In this document: positions 1 to 10,805 of the stretch, piece after piece
Layout of the letters: every line of letters begins with the position of its first letter
Position numbering within the stretch: position 1 is the first letter of the stretch
Source of the DNA: Calvatia gigantea
Lineage: Eukaryota > Basidiomycota > Agaricomycetes > Agaricales > Lycoperdaceae
NCBI GenBank assembly: GCA_025093985.1
Contig: JACAAK010000009.1
Coordinates: 372,001 to 436,000 of the forward strand
Length of the DNA stretch: 64,000 bases
Direction of reading: 5' to 3'
The notes under the pieces: generated by a model
The model's input: the letters and a program-made list of their open reading frames with translations, nothing else
The model's database searches: none
What the model was told of the DNA's origin: nothing
Made by a program: the position numbers and the translations under genes

Positions 1-342
1 TTTTCTCTTCACTACAGCCTTCATCCCTGCCCTTTTGAGTATCCTTCGAATTGTTTTGGATGAAACAGGTTGGTTGGTAACATTTTGGAGGGCCTTTGTG
101 ACCTGAGAGGCATTATCAGCCTTGCAAGAGGTGAGAAGTCAAATGGCATATTTGGTATCAGAGGGGGAAAGCTTGCTTGGATGGCCACCAGTGGATTTGG
201 AAATTGTTGGCCTATGTTTAGAGCGAACTCTAGAGATAGTACTGAGGGAATAACCAGTAGTGGAAGCAATTTGGGTAGCAGTATGTCCTTTGTCAAGGAG
301 AAAGAGGATATGATCAATCTGAGAAGAAGAGAGAGGTTTCAT
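1..342 (-). pseudogene. Tc1/mariner transposase, N-terminal fragment with in-frame stop
   Basis: The minus-strand reading frame starts at 342 (M-K-P-L-S-S-S-Q-I-D). It holds a paired helix-turn-helix DNA-binding region (H-T-A-T-Q-I-A-S-T-T-G-Y-S, then S-T-I-S-R-V-R) followed by a second helical part ending S-S-K-T-I-R-R-I-L-K-R-A-G-M-K, typical of Tc1-like transposases. An in-frame TGA follows D-T-K-Y-A-I, where relatives have Arg, so it is probably a CGA to TGA change. The catalytic DDE domain lies beyond the window start. The frame is otherwise open, so the copy may be only recently dead. Confidence 0.8.
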
Positions 343-481
343 GTCAACAGAAGATAAGTTATTGGGTTACTTTGGCCTGGAGAAGTAAGCTTTCATCTTT
401 ATACACAATCTACTCTCATCATATGATTTTATTTGAATTTGTTTGAGAGCAGTAAACAGAGTTATGTGCCTGGAGAAGATG

Positions 482-686
482 AGGGACAAAACCCTTCCAA
501 TGCACTCATAATATTCAATAATTCATATCTCCATAGAAACAAAGTATAATATTAAATGCTTAAACATATTTGTAGATAAGAAGCATGACTACCTTCATTT
601 AAAATTTGAAATGAATTGGCTTAGTGGTTGCTGAGTTATTTGAGATTTCATGAAAAAGTCAAAATCATTGGAAGGGTTTTGTCCCT
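482..686. repeat. 21-bp perfect inverted repeat in the Tc1/mariner end
   Basis: AGGGACAAAACCCTTCCAATG at 482-502 recurs as its exact reverse complement at 666-686. The outer copy is part of the element's terminal inverted repeat. The inner copy, in opposite orientation 200 bp inside, could fold the end into a stem or mark a nested MITE-like derivative. Confidence 0.8.
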
Positions 687-3292
687 TACTGTATATCCAT
701 GACTCCTTAGGATCGTCAACGCCAATGAAAACCAGCCTCTTGTTGCCTTTACCCATCACGGTCGCAAAATTGGTTTGTGGGAGGCCAGTAAGATGTAGAT
801 GATATTGATCTTCCCTATGTGGTTCACTCCTCGAATCGGGATGTCCTTTAATGACATCCCACTCATTGGCTTCGAGCGCCCAAGAGTGCTACATTTAAAT
901 GTCAAAAGCGGTCTACGTAAGAATCTCAACTTACTCACCGGAGGAAAGATGACCTTTGCAATGCTTTGGCCAGTATCGAGTGCGTAGTCTGCATTGGAAC
1001 CAGTCGTACTACGAAGCAAATATATTGGCTTATCCAAGGAATCAAAATTCAAAGACTGAGTTGGGACAGTCGTGATGACCCCCCATTCTTCGAGGCCGGA
1101 CATGAGAGGCTGTACTGTATGTTAGCCTTCAAGTCTACAAATGATTATAGCAAAAGTGGGCAACCCAACTGATATGAACATATCTCTGACAAAATCGCGC
1201 ACATCCGTAAATAGGTCGATGATCTCCGAACTTCCATAATCAATGTCTTGGAAGAAATACCGTAGTTCATCAAAACCTTTGATCTTGTCAAGTGAAGCCC
1301 GAAGCACCCAGCCCAATGACTTTCTGAAAAAAAAATCTTGCTGGTTTTTTATGCTTCCACCGTCCGTCCAGGAAATATTTATGCTCGACGGGTGAACAAG
1401 AAATTTAGCTGGAGGCATTCTTAATAGTTTTCATATATGGTTGGAAGCAAACACTCACCCGCATCATGCGCTTCTAGCAAAATCCGAACAGGCGCATTGA
1501 TTATCACACTCTCCCGATCTTGTGTGTTTAACCAAAATAAACCGGAGCGGGATGGGGACCGAAGGAAATCATCGAAAGACTTATGAAAGACCTCAACTTT
1601 ACTCTTGAACGCGTCTTGGGGTCCTGGAATGCGAAGGACTGAGTGGAGCTTCCGAAGGGCACCATATGCACCGGCTTGGTTGATCGAGAGCATATTACAG
1701 GCCTCAGCGAGGATGAGAAACTTTAGCGACAGCAGGTTCCGGGTTATTGGCCATACTTTGGGGGAAATTGCAGACAATATCAGGGTGTAAATCATATCAA
1801 GAGCGGCAAATGGGGAATCTCCCTCCGCAGGTGATGAGGGAGATTCAAGAATGTCCAGGACTTTCTGCAGTTGAGCAACTGGATTGGCGTACTCGGTATC
1901 ACCGGTGAAACGAGTAACCGTGTTGGCGAAAGCGAAAAGCCCAGAGGAGCGTTTTGCGATCTTTGTGAAGTCAGTCTCCGTTGGCCACTGTTGGGTCGGA
2001 GAGAAAGACGTTGAGTATTTCTCTTTAATTTCAGTGAACCTATCGCGTAGATAATGTTCGACGTCGCGGCATGCCTGGTCAGCGTCAACGGGCATGTCGA
2101 TCTCTACGTAGGCGCCTTGGACGTCGCTGTGGGAAAAGGCAGTGCATATCTCGGGTTCTGGGCGGCTGGCAATGATCCAGATGAGGGGATTGGCCGGCTG
2201 CTTAAGGCAAAACTTGCTGATGAGAAAGATGATTTCGCGCTGTGCCCATTCGCCATTGCACTCGTCGAGTCCGTCGAGGGTGATCAAGACAGTATCATGG
2301 ATTCCTTCTAGTAACCGCTTTTCGGCGAGAGGCTTGACGATTAGCCACTTGAATTGCTCGACCATGGACTTCCTGACTAGGAGAGGGTCAACTACAAGTC
2401 GTTCCACAACATACGCGCGATATGTCGGATATTTGACAGCGAGTTGGTAGGCGATAGTGATAAAAACTCGGTGTGGGTCATCACGTTCATTGGGTTTCGA
2501 GAAAAAGAGGGTAGCACCCAAAATGGAGGTCTCGGAGTTTGCTTCGGCCTCAGCGAGGGTCTGGATGACGGCAGACTTGCCGACACCAGCGGGCCCGTGG
2601 AGCCACACGATTTTGTGCTTGCGCATCAAATCCCTCATCCATGACACAATTGTCTCGGAGATATCGAGTCTGGTTCCGGGGTGGCACGATGGGGGAGGAT
2701 ATCGTTCGCCCGAGTCGAACTGGGCACCAGGGATGATGTTCTGAATGAGGAGATCTATGACTTTTCGTCTGTTAGCTCGTCCGTCTTCCGAAGCCTAGAT
2801 TTCCGCGCTTACAATCTTTCTCTTTTGGGTGAACCCCCTCCACGAACATCGGCTGGTTGAGGATGACATTGCGAGCATTGTTGAAGGCTCCATTGTAAAG
2901 ACCTGCAGGATACTGAGAGATTTGTGACGAAAGGAGAGTCTGGAAACCAACTATTAGGCACAGCGGCAGGAATAGCATTGTGAGCGGGCGAATCTACAGC
3001 TTCTCATTTGTTAGCTCATGCTCGTTTTAAATTCTGGGACCTTGCACCCACAATCTTCGTTATTTGCGGAGCTTCCATCTCTGCTTGCTGGGTGACCGAT
3101 GGCGGAACGGCTGAATTTATTGCGGGGCCTGTTAGGGGCACGGCTGTTGGGGGGTCGGGGCTGAGAGTTTACGGCAGAAAGGGCTCGAGAGCGAGTCGTC
3201 GGACCTGACTGAGAGCTGTTGACAGAACGCGATTGAGATGTGGAAGAGCCTCTTTCAGAACGGCGAGCAGCTTTCTGAGTGTCTTTGGGCAT
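595..3292 (-). CDS. NACHT NTPase (NLR-like) copy 1, C-terminus replaced by transposon sequence
   Basis: Predicted STAND/NLR-type NTPase; partner and ligand unknown. Paralogue-guided exons (minus strand): 3052-3292, 2952-2999, 2813-2902, 1459-2760, 1170-1408, 939-1109, 595-888. Exon phases agree throughout and give 794 codons. Order: Ser/Arg/Thr-rich N-terminus (1-80); linker with F-V-E-G-V-H-P-K-E-K-D; S-G-E-R-Y-P-P-P-S-C-H-P-G-T-R; Walker A G-P-A-G-V-G-K-S (near 182-189); Walker B V-L-I-T-L-D-G-L-D-E; sensor-like A-S-R-P-E-P; then an alpha-rich C-terminal half with F-H-K-S-F-D-D-F-L. The last 31 residues are encoded by the Tc1/mariner end, stopping at TGA 595-597. It is the first of four tandem copies. 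Introns are inferred, not observed; expression is unknown. Confidence 0.8.
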
Positions 3293-4060
3293 AACTGGAG
3301 GGGGGATGTAGTAAAAGGCTGAGAGGTGTTGAGCGCTTCAGCTAGCGTGGCAGGCTGCAAGTTGAGGCCAGGCAGGCAAGCGCCTTGTGTGCACCAACAC
3401 AATTATGACCCACAGCCTACACGAACTGCTACACAATTCTACAAAACAGCTTATCAGACACTTGCACCGCAAGGCGTGAGTACAACCCTTTTCCTCTCCA
3501 CCCTAAACAAAGCCCGAGTTTATGTAACCTTTCAGCTTCCATCGACGACCTGGACATGAAGGCGCCTCGAGCCCGGCCCACCGACAGAGCTAATAAAACA
3601 CATGCCGGGAGCTCATGTCGATCCCCCTCCACATCCACAAATCAAGACCACACATATCAGCGTTGTTGGGCTACCCAAGACCTCTACTTGTTGTAACCGA
3701 AGAGACAAATCGTATCTTTGAGTCGTGGAAATGACTTGACTGATTCACGTATGGTTTACTGAGGGATAGGTACCTCTGATCCAGTTCGCCACTTTGAAAA
3801 GAACTCGGTTCATTCCCTCCACCGACGTCAACATACGCCTTTCCCGTCAGTCTCACATTCAACACCCGCGCCTGCGTCGGCCCTTCCCCCTTCAGCGTCG
3901 GTCCTCATACATCACATCTATGCACGGGACACAGGACCTGATCTGCTGCTTTGCGGATGCGCAACAGGGTTCGTTTTCGAAATACTTCAGCCGGTATAGA
4001 GACTGCACACCACTTCCCTAGCATCGGCGTATCCTGGTTCGCGTCTCGCCAGTAATGCAC
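3293..4060. other. NACHT-1 upstream region (putative promoter and 5' UTR)
   Basis: No convincing gene. This stretch is strongly conserved with 10806-11550 and 18407-19150 and more weakly with 25489-26190, so it travels with the array. It should hold the NACHT promoter (minus strand) and the 3' flank of the decayed P paralogue. Small frames here are not preserved in all units. Confidence 0.6.
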
Positions 4061-4064
4061 CTTG

Positions 4065-5070
4065 GATTTCGAGGTTAAAAAACCTGTGTTTGACGTCGCA
4101 GGGGGGAAAAAGTTGAGGATATCCCGGGCTTTGGTCGATTTGCGGTGATCCAGATGAAGGGAGTGGTCGGATGCTCAAGGCAAAAGTTGCCAAGGAGGCC
4201 TGCTGATTCGCCGTCGCATTCGTCGATTCCATCGAGGAGGATCGAGGCAGTCCCATGGGTCTGTTGTAGCACCCTCGTTTCGGCGGAAGGTCTGACAATG
4301 AACTGTTTGGGTTGTTCGACCGGGGATTTCTCAATTACCAGAGGATCAAGAACAAGTGATTTCGTGATATGAGTGTGATAGGCCTGGTGTTTGGCAGCGA
4401 GCCGGTAGGAAATGGTGATAATGATGCGCATTGTGGTCATTACGTTCACTGGGCTTTGAGGAGAAAATGGTAGAGCCCAAAATCGAAGCCTGTGAGCTAG
4501 CTTCAAACGCTGCGATGGTCTGGCTGGTTGCCGGCTCGCCGGCACCCAGCGGGTCCGTGGAGCCATAGAAGTTTGTGAGGTTTGCGCATCGGATTTCTCA
4601 TTCACGAAATCATTTTCCTGGGTATGTCGAGTCTGGTTCTGGGTGACGGGATATTGCTGGCCCGAGTCGGGCTGGGCGCCAGGAATAATATCCTGGATAA
4701 GTAGATCTATAGCTTCTCGTCTGTTAGTTTATGTTTCTCCAAAACTATTAACTTCATACTTACAACCTCTCTCATTACCCTATCCAACATCATCACCTGC
4801 TAAATGGCGGAACCTTGGGAGGTGTTCATTGACCCAATAGTAAGGACTGTGGAGAATTGAGGGACACGTAGTAAAACAAGGATCCTGGAACTAACCTGTA
4901 GGCTCGGTAGCAGGAATAGTGCCCTGGTCGAATGGATACATGGCTCCTCATTCCCGTTCCTAGCTCATGCTCGCTTCACCGTCTGAAGTCCGGCACTTAC
5001 GATCTTTGCTAACTTGATGATTTCCATTTCCGATTGCCGGTCGGTTGATAGTAGAACGGACGGAATAGCC
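4065..5070 (-). pseudogene. Decayed, truncated NACHT paralogue P, unit I
   Basis: Remnant of a second NACHT lineage, distinct from the complete copies. Recognisable pieces on the minus strand: an exon-1-like piece (near 5000-5060) similar to R-S-A-I-G-H-P-A-S-R-D-G of the intact gene; A-Q-P-D-S-G-Q-Q-Y-P near 4650; a ruined Walker A region around 4530-4580; L-V-L-D-P-L-V-I-E-K-S-P-V-E-Q; I-L-L-D-G-I-D-E-C-D-G-E (Walker B); and I-T-A-N-R-P-K-P. Homology stops shortly after that last motif, so the C-terminal half is absent. Frameshifts disconnect the pieces. The same truncation in the other P copies implies it predates the array's amplification. Confidence 0.8.
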
Positions 5071-5690
5071 GGATCCTCCGAGGGGATGGCTGTGAGAGCT
5101 GGCAGCGGGAGGGTATTGGGGGTTTATCGTAAATTTCACTGCAGGACACACGCAATTGCAAGTCATTGTTAAAATGGGGCGGGGGTTCACAACGAGCCGG
5201 CGGCCAGAGAGTTGGCGGTAGAATGTGGTTGAGGGCTAGCAACGGGACGGGTCTTGAAGCTTGAAGCTTGTGGCTTGAAGCTTGAAGAACGGGCGGCTTT
5301 CGGTTGTTATGAAAGAAGGGGGTTATAACAAAAGTGGAAGCGCCCAAGGGTGCCAATTAAAATATGATCACTTGAGCGCTTCAGGCAAAGGTGTGATGAC
5401 GCACGTGATGGCCGACGCCGAACCGGACACTTCAATCACAATGTACAAGTCCCTATCACTTCATGCACAACTTCCACCCCTGCTGACCGTCCTCTATATG
5501 CACCAAGGGCCAGGACTGCACTTCCTGTTTAACTCACCAACCGCTGTCGGTATTTACATCACGTTACGTAGTTTAGTTATCATGTCCGTATATACCTTCA
5601 TGTACCTTGGCCTCGTACCACGACGTCCCGTTTTATACTAATAACAGCCTTAACACTATTCGTGTATCGGCAATATACGACAGGAGGTTC
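5071..5690. other. Degenerate spacer, unit I
   Basis: No gene seen. Parts (5390-5560) match 20370-20520 in unit III. The roughly 2.5 kb lying between there and the arrestin-like remnant in unit III is missing here, so unit I has an internal deletion. Confidence 0.5.
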
Positions 5691-6075
5691 GATGTCAAGT
5701 AGTGCATCAGGGTTGATATTGTCATCAGTAAATCCAGCACAACGTCCTTACTACCACATGTTCAGTGGAAAGGTAGCCAGTAAAAACGAAGGTTCAATCG
5801 CACCTAGAGAATATGCCCATCCTTACTACCACATGTTCAGTGGAAAGGTAGCCAGTAAAAACGAAGGTTCAATCGCACCTAGAGAATATGCCCATACTCA
5901 CTTGAACCTCGATGCTGGCCTGAATGCCAAATAACGCGTCACTAATACATCCGTCTTCGTCTTCGCAGGTTCCTCCCGCATACTGTGTACATCGGAGGGC
6001 ACGTCAAAGACCAAGTGTGCGACACCCTCTCCATGGGGTATAATGTATACTCTTGGCCTTTATACGGCACGTTCA
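5660..6075 (-). pseudogene. Arrestin-like protein remnant, unit I
   Basis: Minus-strand fragment with G-E-G-V-A-H-L-V-F-D-V-P-S-D, matching units II and III, a donor-like GTGAGTAT, then a second piece after the 75-bp duplication whose frame is shifted. The N-terminal arrestin domain and proline-rich tail are absent. Family assignment rests on the better preserved unit III copy and is tentative. Confidence 0.45.
5746..5895. repeat. Exact 75-bp tandem duplication
   Basis: A 75-bp block beginning CCTTACTACCACATGTTCAG is present twice head to tail (5746-5820 and 5821-5895) without a mismatch. Units II and III have a single diverged copy. It lies in the intron region of the arrestin-like remnant. 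Confidence 0.95.
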
Positions 6076-6093
6076 GTAGCGTGTCCGATATCT

Positions 6094-6341
6094 GCAGCAG
6101 ATCTTCTGCTTTAGCGTTTGAGGATAGAGCGAGATTACGACAAATTGAGAGTATCAAGCTCGGGTTCCATCAACCTTTCGGTCGAAAATCACAGTCGAGG
6201 GGGAAAAACACGCACACCCCTCCAGCTGCTATGCAGCAGATCTTCTGCTTTAGCGTTTGAGGATAGAGCGAGATTACGACAAATTGAGAGTATCAAGCTC
6301 GGGTTCCATCAACCTTTCGGTCGAAAATCACAGTCGAGGGG
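6094..6341. repeat. Direct duplication of about 108 bp with period 139
   Basis: A block starting GCAGCAGATCTTCTGC at 6094 is repeated from 6233 and ends each time at CAGTCGAGGG (about 6201 and 6340), with a 31-bp spacer. It lies just 3' of the CK2-beta copy, in its former C-terminal and 3' UTR zone, and is unique to unit I. Confidence 0.9.
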
Positions 6342-6352
6342 AACTGCCGATC

Positions 6353-7637
6353 TCAAACAGCCTCTTGCCTCCCCCGCAATTTGCCAATGTTGGGTACCTG
6401 GAAGCCACAGATCGTTGGTCTGTAACGGTAGGTTCTCAGCGCAGCGTTCACGGTGTTGATTTGCTCTCCACTGCCTTCGGTGAGCTCGGGTTCTTCTCTC
6501 GCTCGATTCCTCTCCAATCTGCTCATACCTCCAACTCCTACACCAGCTCCTGCACCACCCACACCTCCACCCACACCTCCCGTGCCCGCACCTGCTACAC
6601 CACCACTACCACCCAATCCACCGAAATCCGCCGGGCCAGATTTTGGTGGAATCATATTCGGATAGACCAAGAACAACAGATGCATGAACGTCGTCCCGAA
6701 ATACGCTCCATCTATACTCCCATGTCTTGACGATTTGGGCAGGTCGAGGTCACGCATCGTCCACAGTACAATTTGACTGATTTTTCGTAGGGGATGTCGG
6801 TCAGTCCGACTGGGAGTAGGGGTTGTGAGGTGCATAGAACGCGTAGGCATCCGCCGAAATCTGCTCGTTTGTATTTTTCTATCTGTTTTTATCGAGAAAT
6901 GTGAGTTAGGGGGAGGTGAACTTGAAGCGTATATAGCATTTGTACGTACCATCTTTGCGAGACCTCGGGCCGTGTGTAAGAAACACTAAGTCTCAGTCAC
7001 TCGTTATACGCACGAGAACTGAGGGACTAACTACTGCGAAGCTGTTGTATTTAAGCATAAAAGATAAAGGGTCGTACGTCTAGTAGGGGGATGTTTTCGT
7101 ATGTCTAAAAACCACGCGGCGTGTCCACCAAGACACGCCGCCCCGTTGTCCTTCCATCCCTCATTGATCCGTCGTCCTCATGTCCACCCGTTGTGGGTCC
7201 GCTTTCGGCATCGGACCGCGTTTGTAAATCCAACACCGTGACTATCCACCGCGCATGCATAAGCCCGTACAACAGCCTCGCTTGGATATCCAGCGATCCT
7301 CGTAGACTATCTTGTATATCATCGTCTATTATCATAACCAACCATTAACATTTATCACCGAGACAGAGCGGTGAGGTGTACACACCAAGGTTATCAGTAA
7401 TCAAATCCAACGCCTACGGGTAATTCGCGACTTCATTATTCAGACCCGTGAGATTGAACCGATCCAGAACGAAATCTTCATCGACTTCGCAGAAATATTC
7501 GTTCCCTTTCGATGAGAGAAACCATGATATCCACTGAGGAACGACATCAATAAGTGTTGTTAGGACAAGGAAGATATGTGAATTCATACCGAGCTGGAGT
7601 AGTCTGAATCAGAGCCTGTCGATATCTCTTCCATCAT
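6353..7637 (-). pseudogene. CKB1: Casein kinase 2 regulatory subunit beta, copy I (disrupted)
   Basis: CK2-beta dimerises through a zinc finger and docks the catalytic alpha subunits. Minus-strand exons: 7590-7637 (start at 7637, then [11 protein letters not shown]), 7386-7533 (W-I-S-W-F... [12 protein letters not shown]), 6950-7325 and 6882 onward. Exon 3 is split by a solo LTR between I-V-T and the following A-R-G-L-A-K-M. In exon 4 a 1-nt deletion after the Y-C-G-R-C zinc ligands shifts the frame, and a TGA at 6353 ends it early (E-A-V then stop where R-D-R-Q is expected). A Gly-rich insert precedes the C-terminal Y-G-F-like motif. It is clearly non-functional. Confidence 0.88.
6975..7235. 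repeat. Solo LTR, family F (261 bp), in CK2-beta exon 3
   Basis: Starts TGTAAGAAACAC and ends AATCCAACA (TG...CA), flanked by perfect 5-bp duplications CCGTG (6970-6974 and 7236-7240). Unit II shows the empty site. The interior has a 9-bp stem (CGGCGTGTC at 7117-7125, GACACGCCG at 7132-7140). It is CpG-rich compared with the gypsy copies further right, which suggests a younger insertion. No internal part of this element is in the window. Confidence 0.9.
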
Positions 7638-8185
7638 AGTTGAAGATCATTTCGATACGCCAACCAATGTGCGGCAGCAGCATGGTACCAGGTTTATTAC
7701 GTAAGTAATGATGCCTCTATCTGCACCGATCTAAATTGGCTCTTGCTGGATGGTTATAGATAGATGATTATATACTACTGGAGAAATAATAATCTACTGG
7801 TGCTTAAATTAGCCAGATTACTTCTGGTTGATAGGAAACAGCCACAAATACCGTAGACAGGTTATGGGTATTCTAAATAAAACATGGTTAGAACATGGCT
7901 ATTTGTTTGTCTTTTATTTTGTGATTATTTATGGCTTCAATGGCTCTGGATGTGGAGTACTTAAAAGGGATGAAAGTACTGCCCATGCCAAAGGCATGGA
8001 ATTTGGCCTAGTGGACTCAATGGTGTTTCGTTCGTCGATGAACTTGAAGCACACCCCGAAAAGTCTGTCACCCGAAACAACATATAATGGGGAATCGAAG
8101 TATAGACCTACGTGCAATCCAAAATTACAAACTAAGCCCTAAGGCTGTAATTAAATACCTTGCTGAGTATGTCTGTACACTAAGA
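7638..8185. other. Spacer between CK2-beta I and NACHT-2 with A+T-rich insertion
   Basis: No gene. Compared with the equivalent spacer at 15541-15784, about 300 bp (roughly 7712-8015) is extra here. It is A+T-rich and CpG-poor and contains a perfect 7-bp stem CCATGCC/GGCATGG (7983-7989, 7993-7999). It could be a small non-autonomous transposon, but I found no clear terminal repeats. Confidence 0.4.
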
Positions 8186-10805
8186 TCACCTAGAAGGGAG
8201 CATGTATATCCACGACTCCTCAAGATCAACAACACCAATGATAACAATGCTCTTGGCGCTTTTACCCAGGATGGTCACAGGGTAGGATGGCGGGAGGCGA
8301 GTAAGATGTTGGTGGATTTGATCTCTCCAGTGTGACTTGTCCTCCGAATTGAGACTTATTTTCTTGCTATACCACGAATTGGCTCTGAGTGCTCGCGAAT
8401 GCTACATTCTGGTGTCAAAAGCAGCACACATAGGAGTCTTGAGTTACTCACAGGAGGAAAGGCGACCCCTGCAATCCCTGTACCAGTTGGTAGGCTGGAC
8501 GCCAAGGGCCGCTTATCGGAAAGTGCGGCCATTGGCTCATCCAAGCTAATAGAATCAAGATCCAAAGATTGAATCGGGACAGTTGTGATAACCCCCCATT
8601 CTTTGAAACGGGATATATGAGGCTGTATTGTGTGTCAGTACCGAAGTCCACAAATGCTTATGGTAGAGACGGGCAACCCAACTGATGTAAGGAATCTGTT
8701 CAGGACGTCAATCACATCCCATCGGTGGGCGAAACTTCCACACCAATTTGCGTAATCAATGTCTTGGAAGAAACCGTGAAGGCCATCAAGTCCCTTGGCC
8801 TTGTCAGGAAGAACATACAACGCATATCTCAGTGCCCTGACAAAAATATATTCCTGTTGTTGCTCCATGTTTTCATCACTCGGCCAAGAAAGGTTTATGT
8901 CCGATAGGCGAACAATGGATTTATCTGGAGATGCACTTATAGAGTTTCCATAAACAATTTGGGGCAAAAGACTTACCGGCGTCATGCGCTTCGAGAAAAA
9001 CCCGAACGCATGCTGGAAACATCACCCTGCCAACCTCTAATGGGTCGAACCAAAATGAACCAGAACGGGATGGAGACTCAAGGTAATCGTCAAAGGACTT
9101 ATGAAAGACCTCAGTTTTACTCCGGAGTGCGTCTATTGGTTTTGGAATGCGAAGGACTGAGTGGAGCTTTTGAAGAGCACTGTATGCGTCAGCTTGATTG
9201 ATTGAGAAAAGGTTACAGGCATCGGCGAGATTCCAATTCTTAAACAGCAGCAGCTTCCGAGTTACCGGCCACACTCTAGGGAGAACCGCAGACAAGATCA
9301 TGGTATAAATCATGTCAAGAGCAGCAAATGGGGAATCTCCCGCTGCGGGTGACGAAGGAGATTCAAGGACATCCAGGACCTTCTGCAGTTGAGCAACAGG
9401 ATTGGCATACTCAACATCACCAGTGAAACGGGCAACAGTGCTGGCGAAAGCGAACAATCCAGAGGAGCGTTTTGCAATTCTGGTGAAGTCGGTCTCCGTT
9501 GGCCACCGTTGGGTTGACGAAAAAGACATCGAAAATTTTTCTTTGATTTCAGTGAGCGTATCGCGTAGATAACGTTCGACATCGCGGCAGGCCTGGTCAG
9601 CGTCAACAGGCATATCGATCTCCAGGTAGGCGCCCTGGACGCCGTGGTGGGAAAAGGCGGTGCATATCTCGGGTTCTGGGCGACTGGAAATGATCCAGAT
9701 GAGGGGAGTGGTTGGGTACTTAAGACAAAACTTGCTGATGAGGAAGATGATCCCGCGCTGTGATAATTCCCCGTTGCACTCGTCCAGTCCGTCGAGGGTG
9801 ATCAACACAGTCCCATGGGTCCCTTCTAGTATCTTCCTTTCGGCAAAAGGCTTGACGATAAGCCATTTGAATTGCTCAACCATGGACTTCTTGACCAGGA
9901 GAGGGTCGATCACAAGTCTTTCCACGACATACGCGCGATATTCTGGATACTTGACAGCGAGCTGGTAGGCGATGGTGATAAACACACCCTGTGGATCGTC
10001 GCGTTTATTGGGCTTTGAGAAGAAGAGGGTAGCACCCAAAACGGAAGTCGCAGAGTCGGCTTCAGCCTCAGCCAGAGTCTGGATGACGGCAGACTTGCCG
10101 ACACCAGCGGGTCCATGGAGCCACATGATTTTGTACTGGCGCATCAGATCCCTCATCCATGACACAAGTTTCCCGGAGATATCGAGCCTGGTTCCGGGGT
10201 GGCAAGATGGGGGAGGATATCGTTCGCCCGAGTCGAACTGGGCACCAGGGATGATGTTCTGGGCGAGGAGATCTATGCCTTTTCGTCGATTAGCTTGTAC
10301 TTCCTCTGCTGAAGCATGAACTTCAAACTTACAATCTTTCTCCTTTGGGTGAACGCCCTCTATGAACACCGGCTGGTTGAGGACAACATGATGGGCATTC
10401 CTGAAGGCTCCTTCTGTAGGAAATGCAAGAGAATGAGAGGTTATGACGAAAGAACAGCCTTAAAACCAACCGTTAGACTCAGCGGCAGGAACAGGGTTGT
10501 GAGCAAGTGGGTCTACAGCTTCTCATTTGTAAGCCATTGCTCACCTCAAAATCTGGGCACTCACAGTATTCGTCATTTAAGGAGTTTCCATCTCTGATCG
10601 CTCTCTGATCGACAGCAGAATAATGGGAGTTATTATGGGACCTGCCAGGGGCAAAATTGCGTGGGGGTTGAGGCCGAGGGTTTACGGTAGAACGGACCCG
10701 AGAGCGGGTGGTCGGACCTGACTGAGAGCTGTTGACAGAACGCGATTGAGATGTGGAAGAGCCTCTTTCAGAACGGCGAGTAGCTTTCTGAGCGGCCTTG
10801 GGCAT
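8186..10805 (-). CDS. NACHT NTPase (NLR-like) copy 2, intact
   Basis: Complete gene model on the minus strand: exons 10565-10805, 10471-10518, 10333-10413, 8977-10278, 8683-8924, 8452-8622, 8186-8401. Six introns of 46-60 nt, all GT-AG with consistent phases, give 766 aa and a TGA at 8186-8188. Walker A is G-P-A-G-V-G-K-S (about residues 179-186), Walker B V-L-I-T-L-D-G-L-D-E-C, then I-S-S-R-P-E-P and F-H-K-S-F-D-D-Y-L-E-S-P-S-R-S-G. The C-terminal exon ends H-W-R-D-Q-I ... E-S-W-I-Y-M-L-P. The N-terminal 80 residues are basic, Ser/Thr-rich and probably disordered, so no classical effector domain is recognised. A role in non-self sensing is an inference from the family. Confidence 0.85.

Larger units (their letters stand above)
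1..691 (-). mobile_element. Tc1/mariner DNA transposon, 5' part (cut by window edge)
   Basis: Minus-strand element whose 5' end lies at 691. The terminus reads CAGTAAGGGACAAAACCC on the minus strand and abuts a TA dinucleotide at 692-693, the target used by Tc1/mariner transposases. The transposase N-terminus is at 1-342; the rest lies outside the window. The insertion interrupts the last exon of the neighbouring NACHT gene right after its W-I-Y codons, a point where the paralogues at 8.2 and 15.8 kb read on uninterrupted. Positions 343-665 are A+T-rich 5' untranslated sequence without a gene. Confidence 0.85.

Noticed and set aside
3429..3638. Minus-strand 69-codon frame upstream of NACHT-1, nearly identical at 10944-11153
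   Set aside because: Conservation follows from recent duplication. The unit III counterpart has a 2-nt deletion that breaks it, so it is treated as upstream untranslated or promoter sequence.
3794..4021. Plus-strand frame repeated at 11302
   Set aside because: Shadow frame in duplicated intergenic DNA. It is not preserved as a frame in units III and IV.
5662..5934. Plus-strand 90-codon frame with an internal repeated peptide
   Set aside because: The repeat is the 75-bp DNA duplication (25 codons), which cannot break any frame. The paralogous sites have no such frame.
6453..6665. Proline-rich plus-strand frame (also at 14636)
   Set aside because: Antisense of the Gly-rich insert in CK2-beta. 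Low-complexity GC-rich codons stay open on both strands.
7638..8185. tRNA or small RNA gene in the A+T-rich spacer
   Set aside because: No cloverleaf, A/B boxes or box C/D motifs found. The only structure is a 7-bp hairpin.
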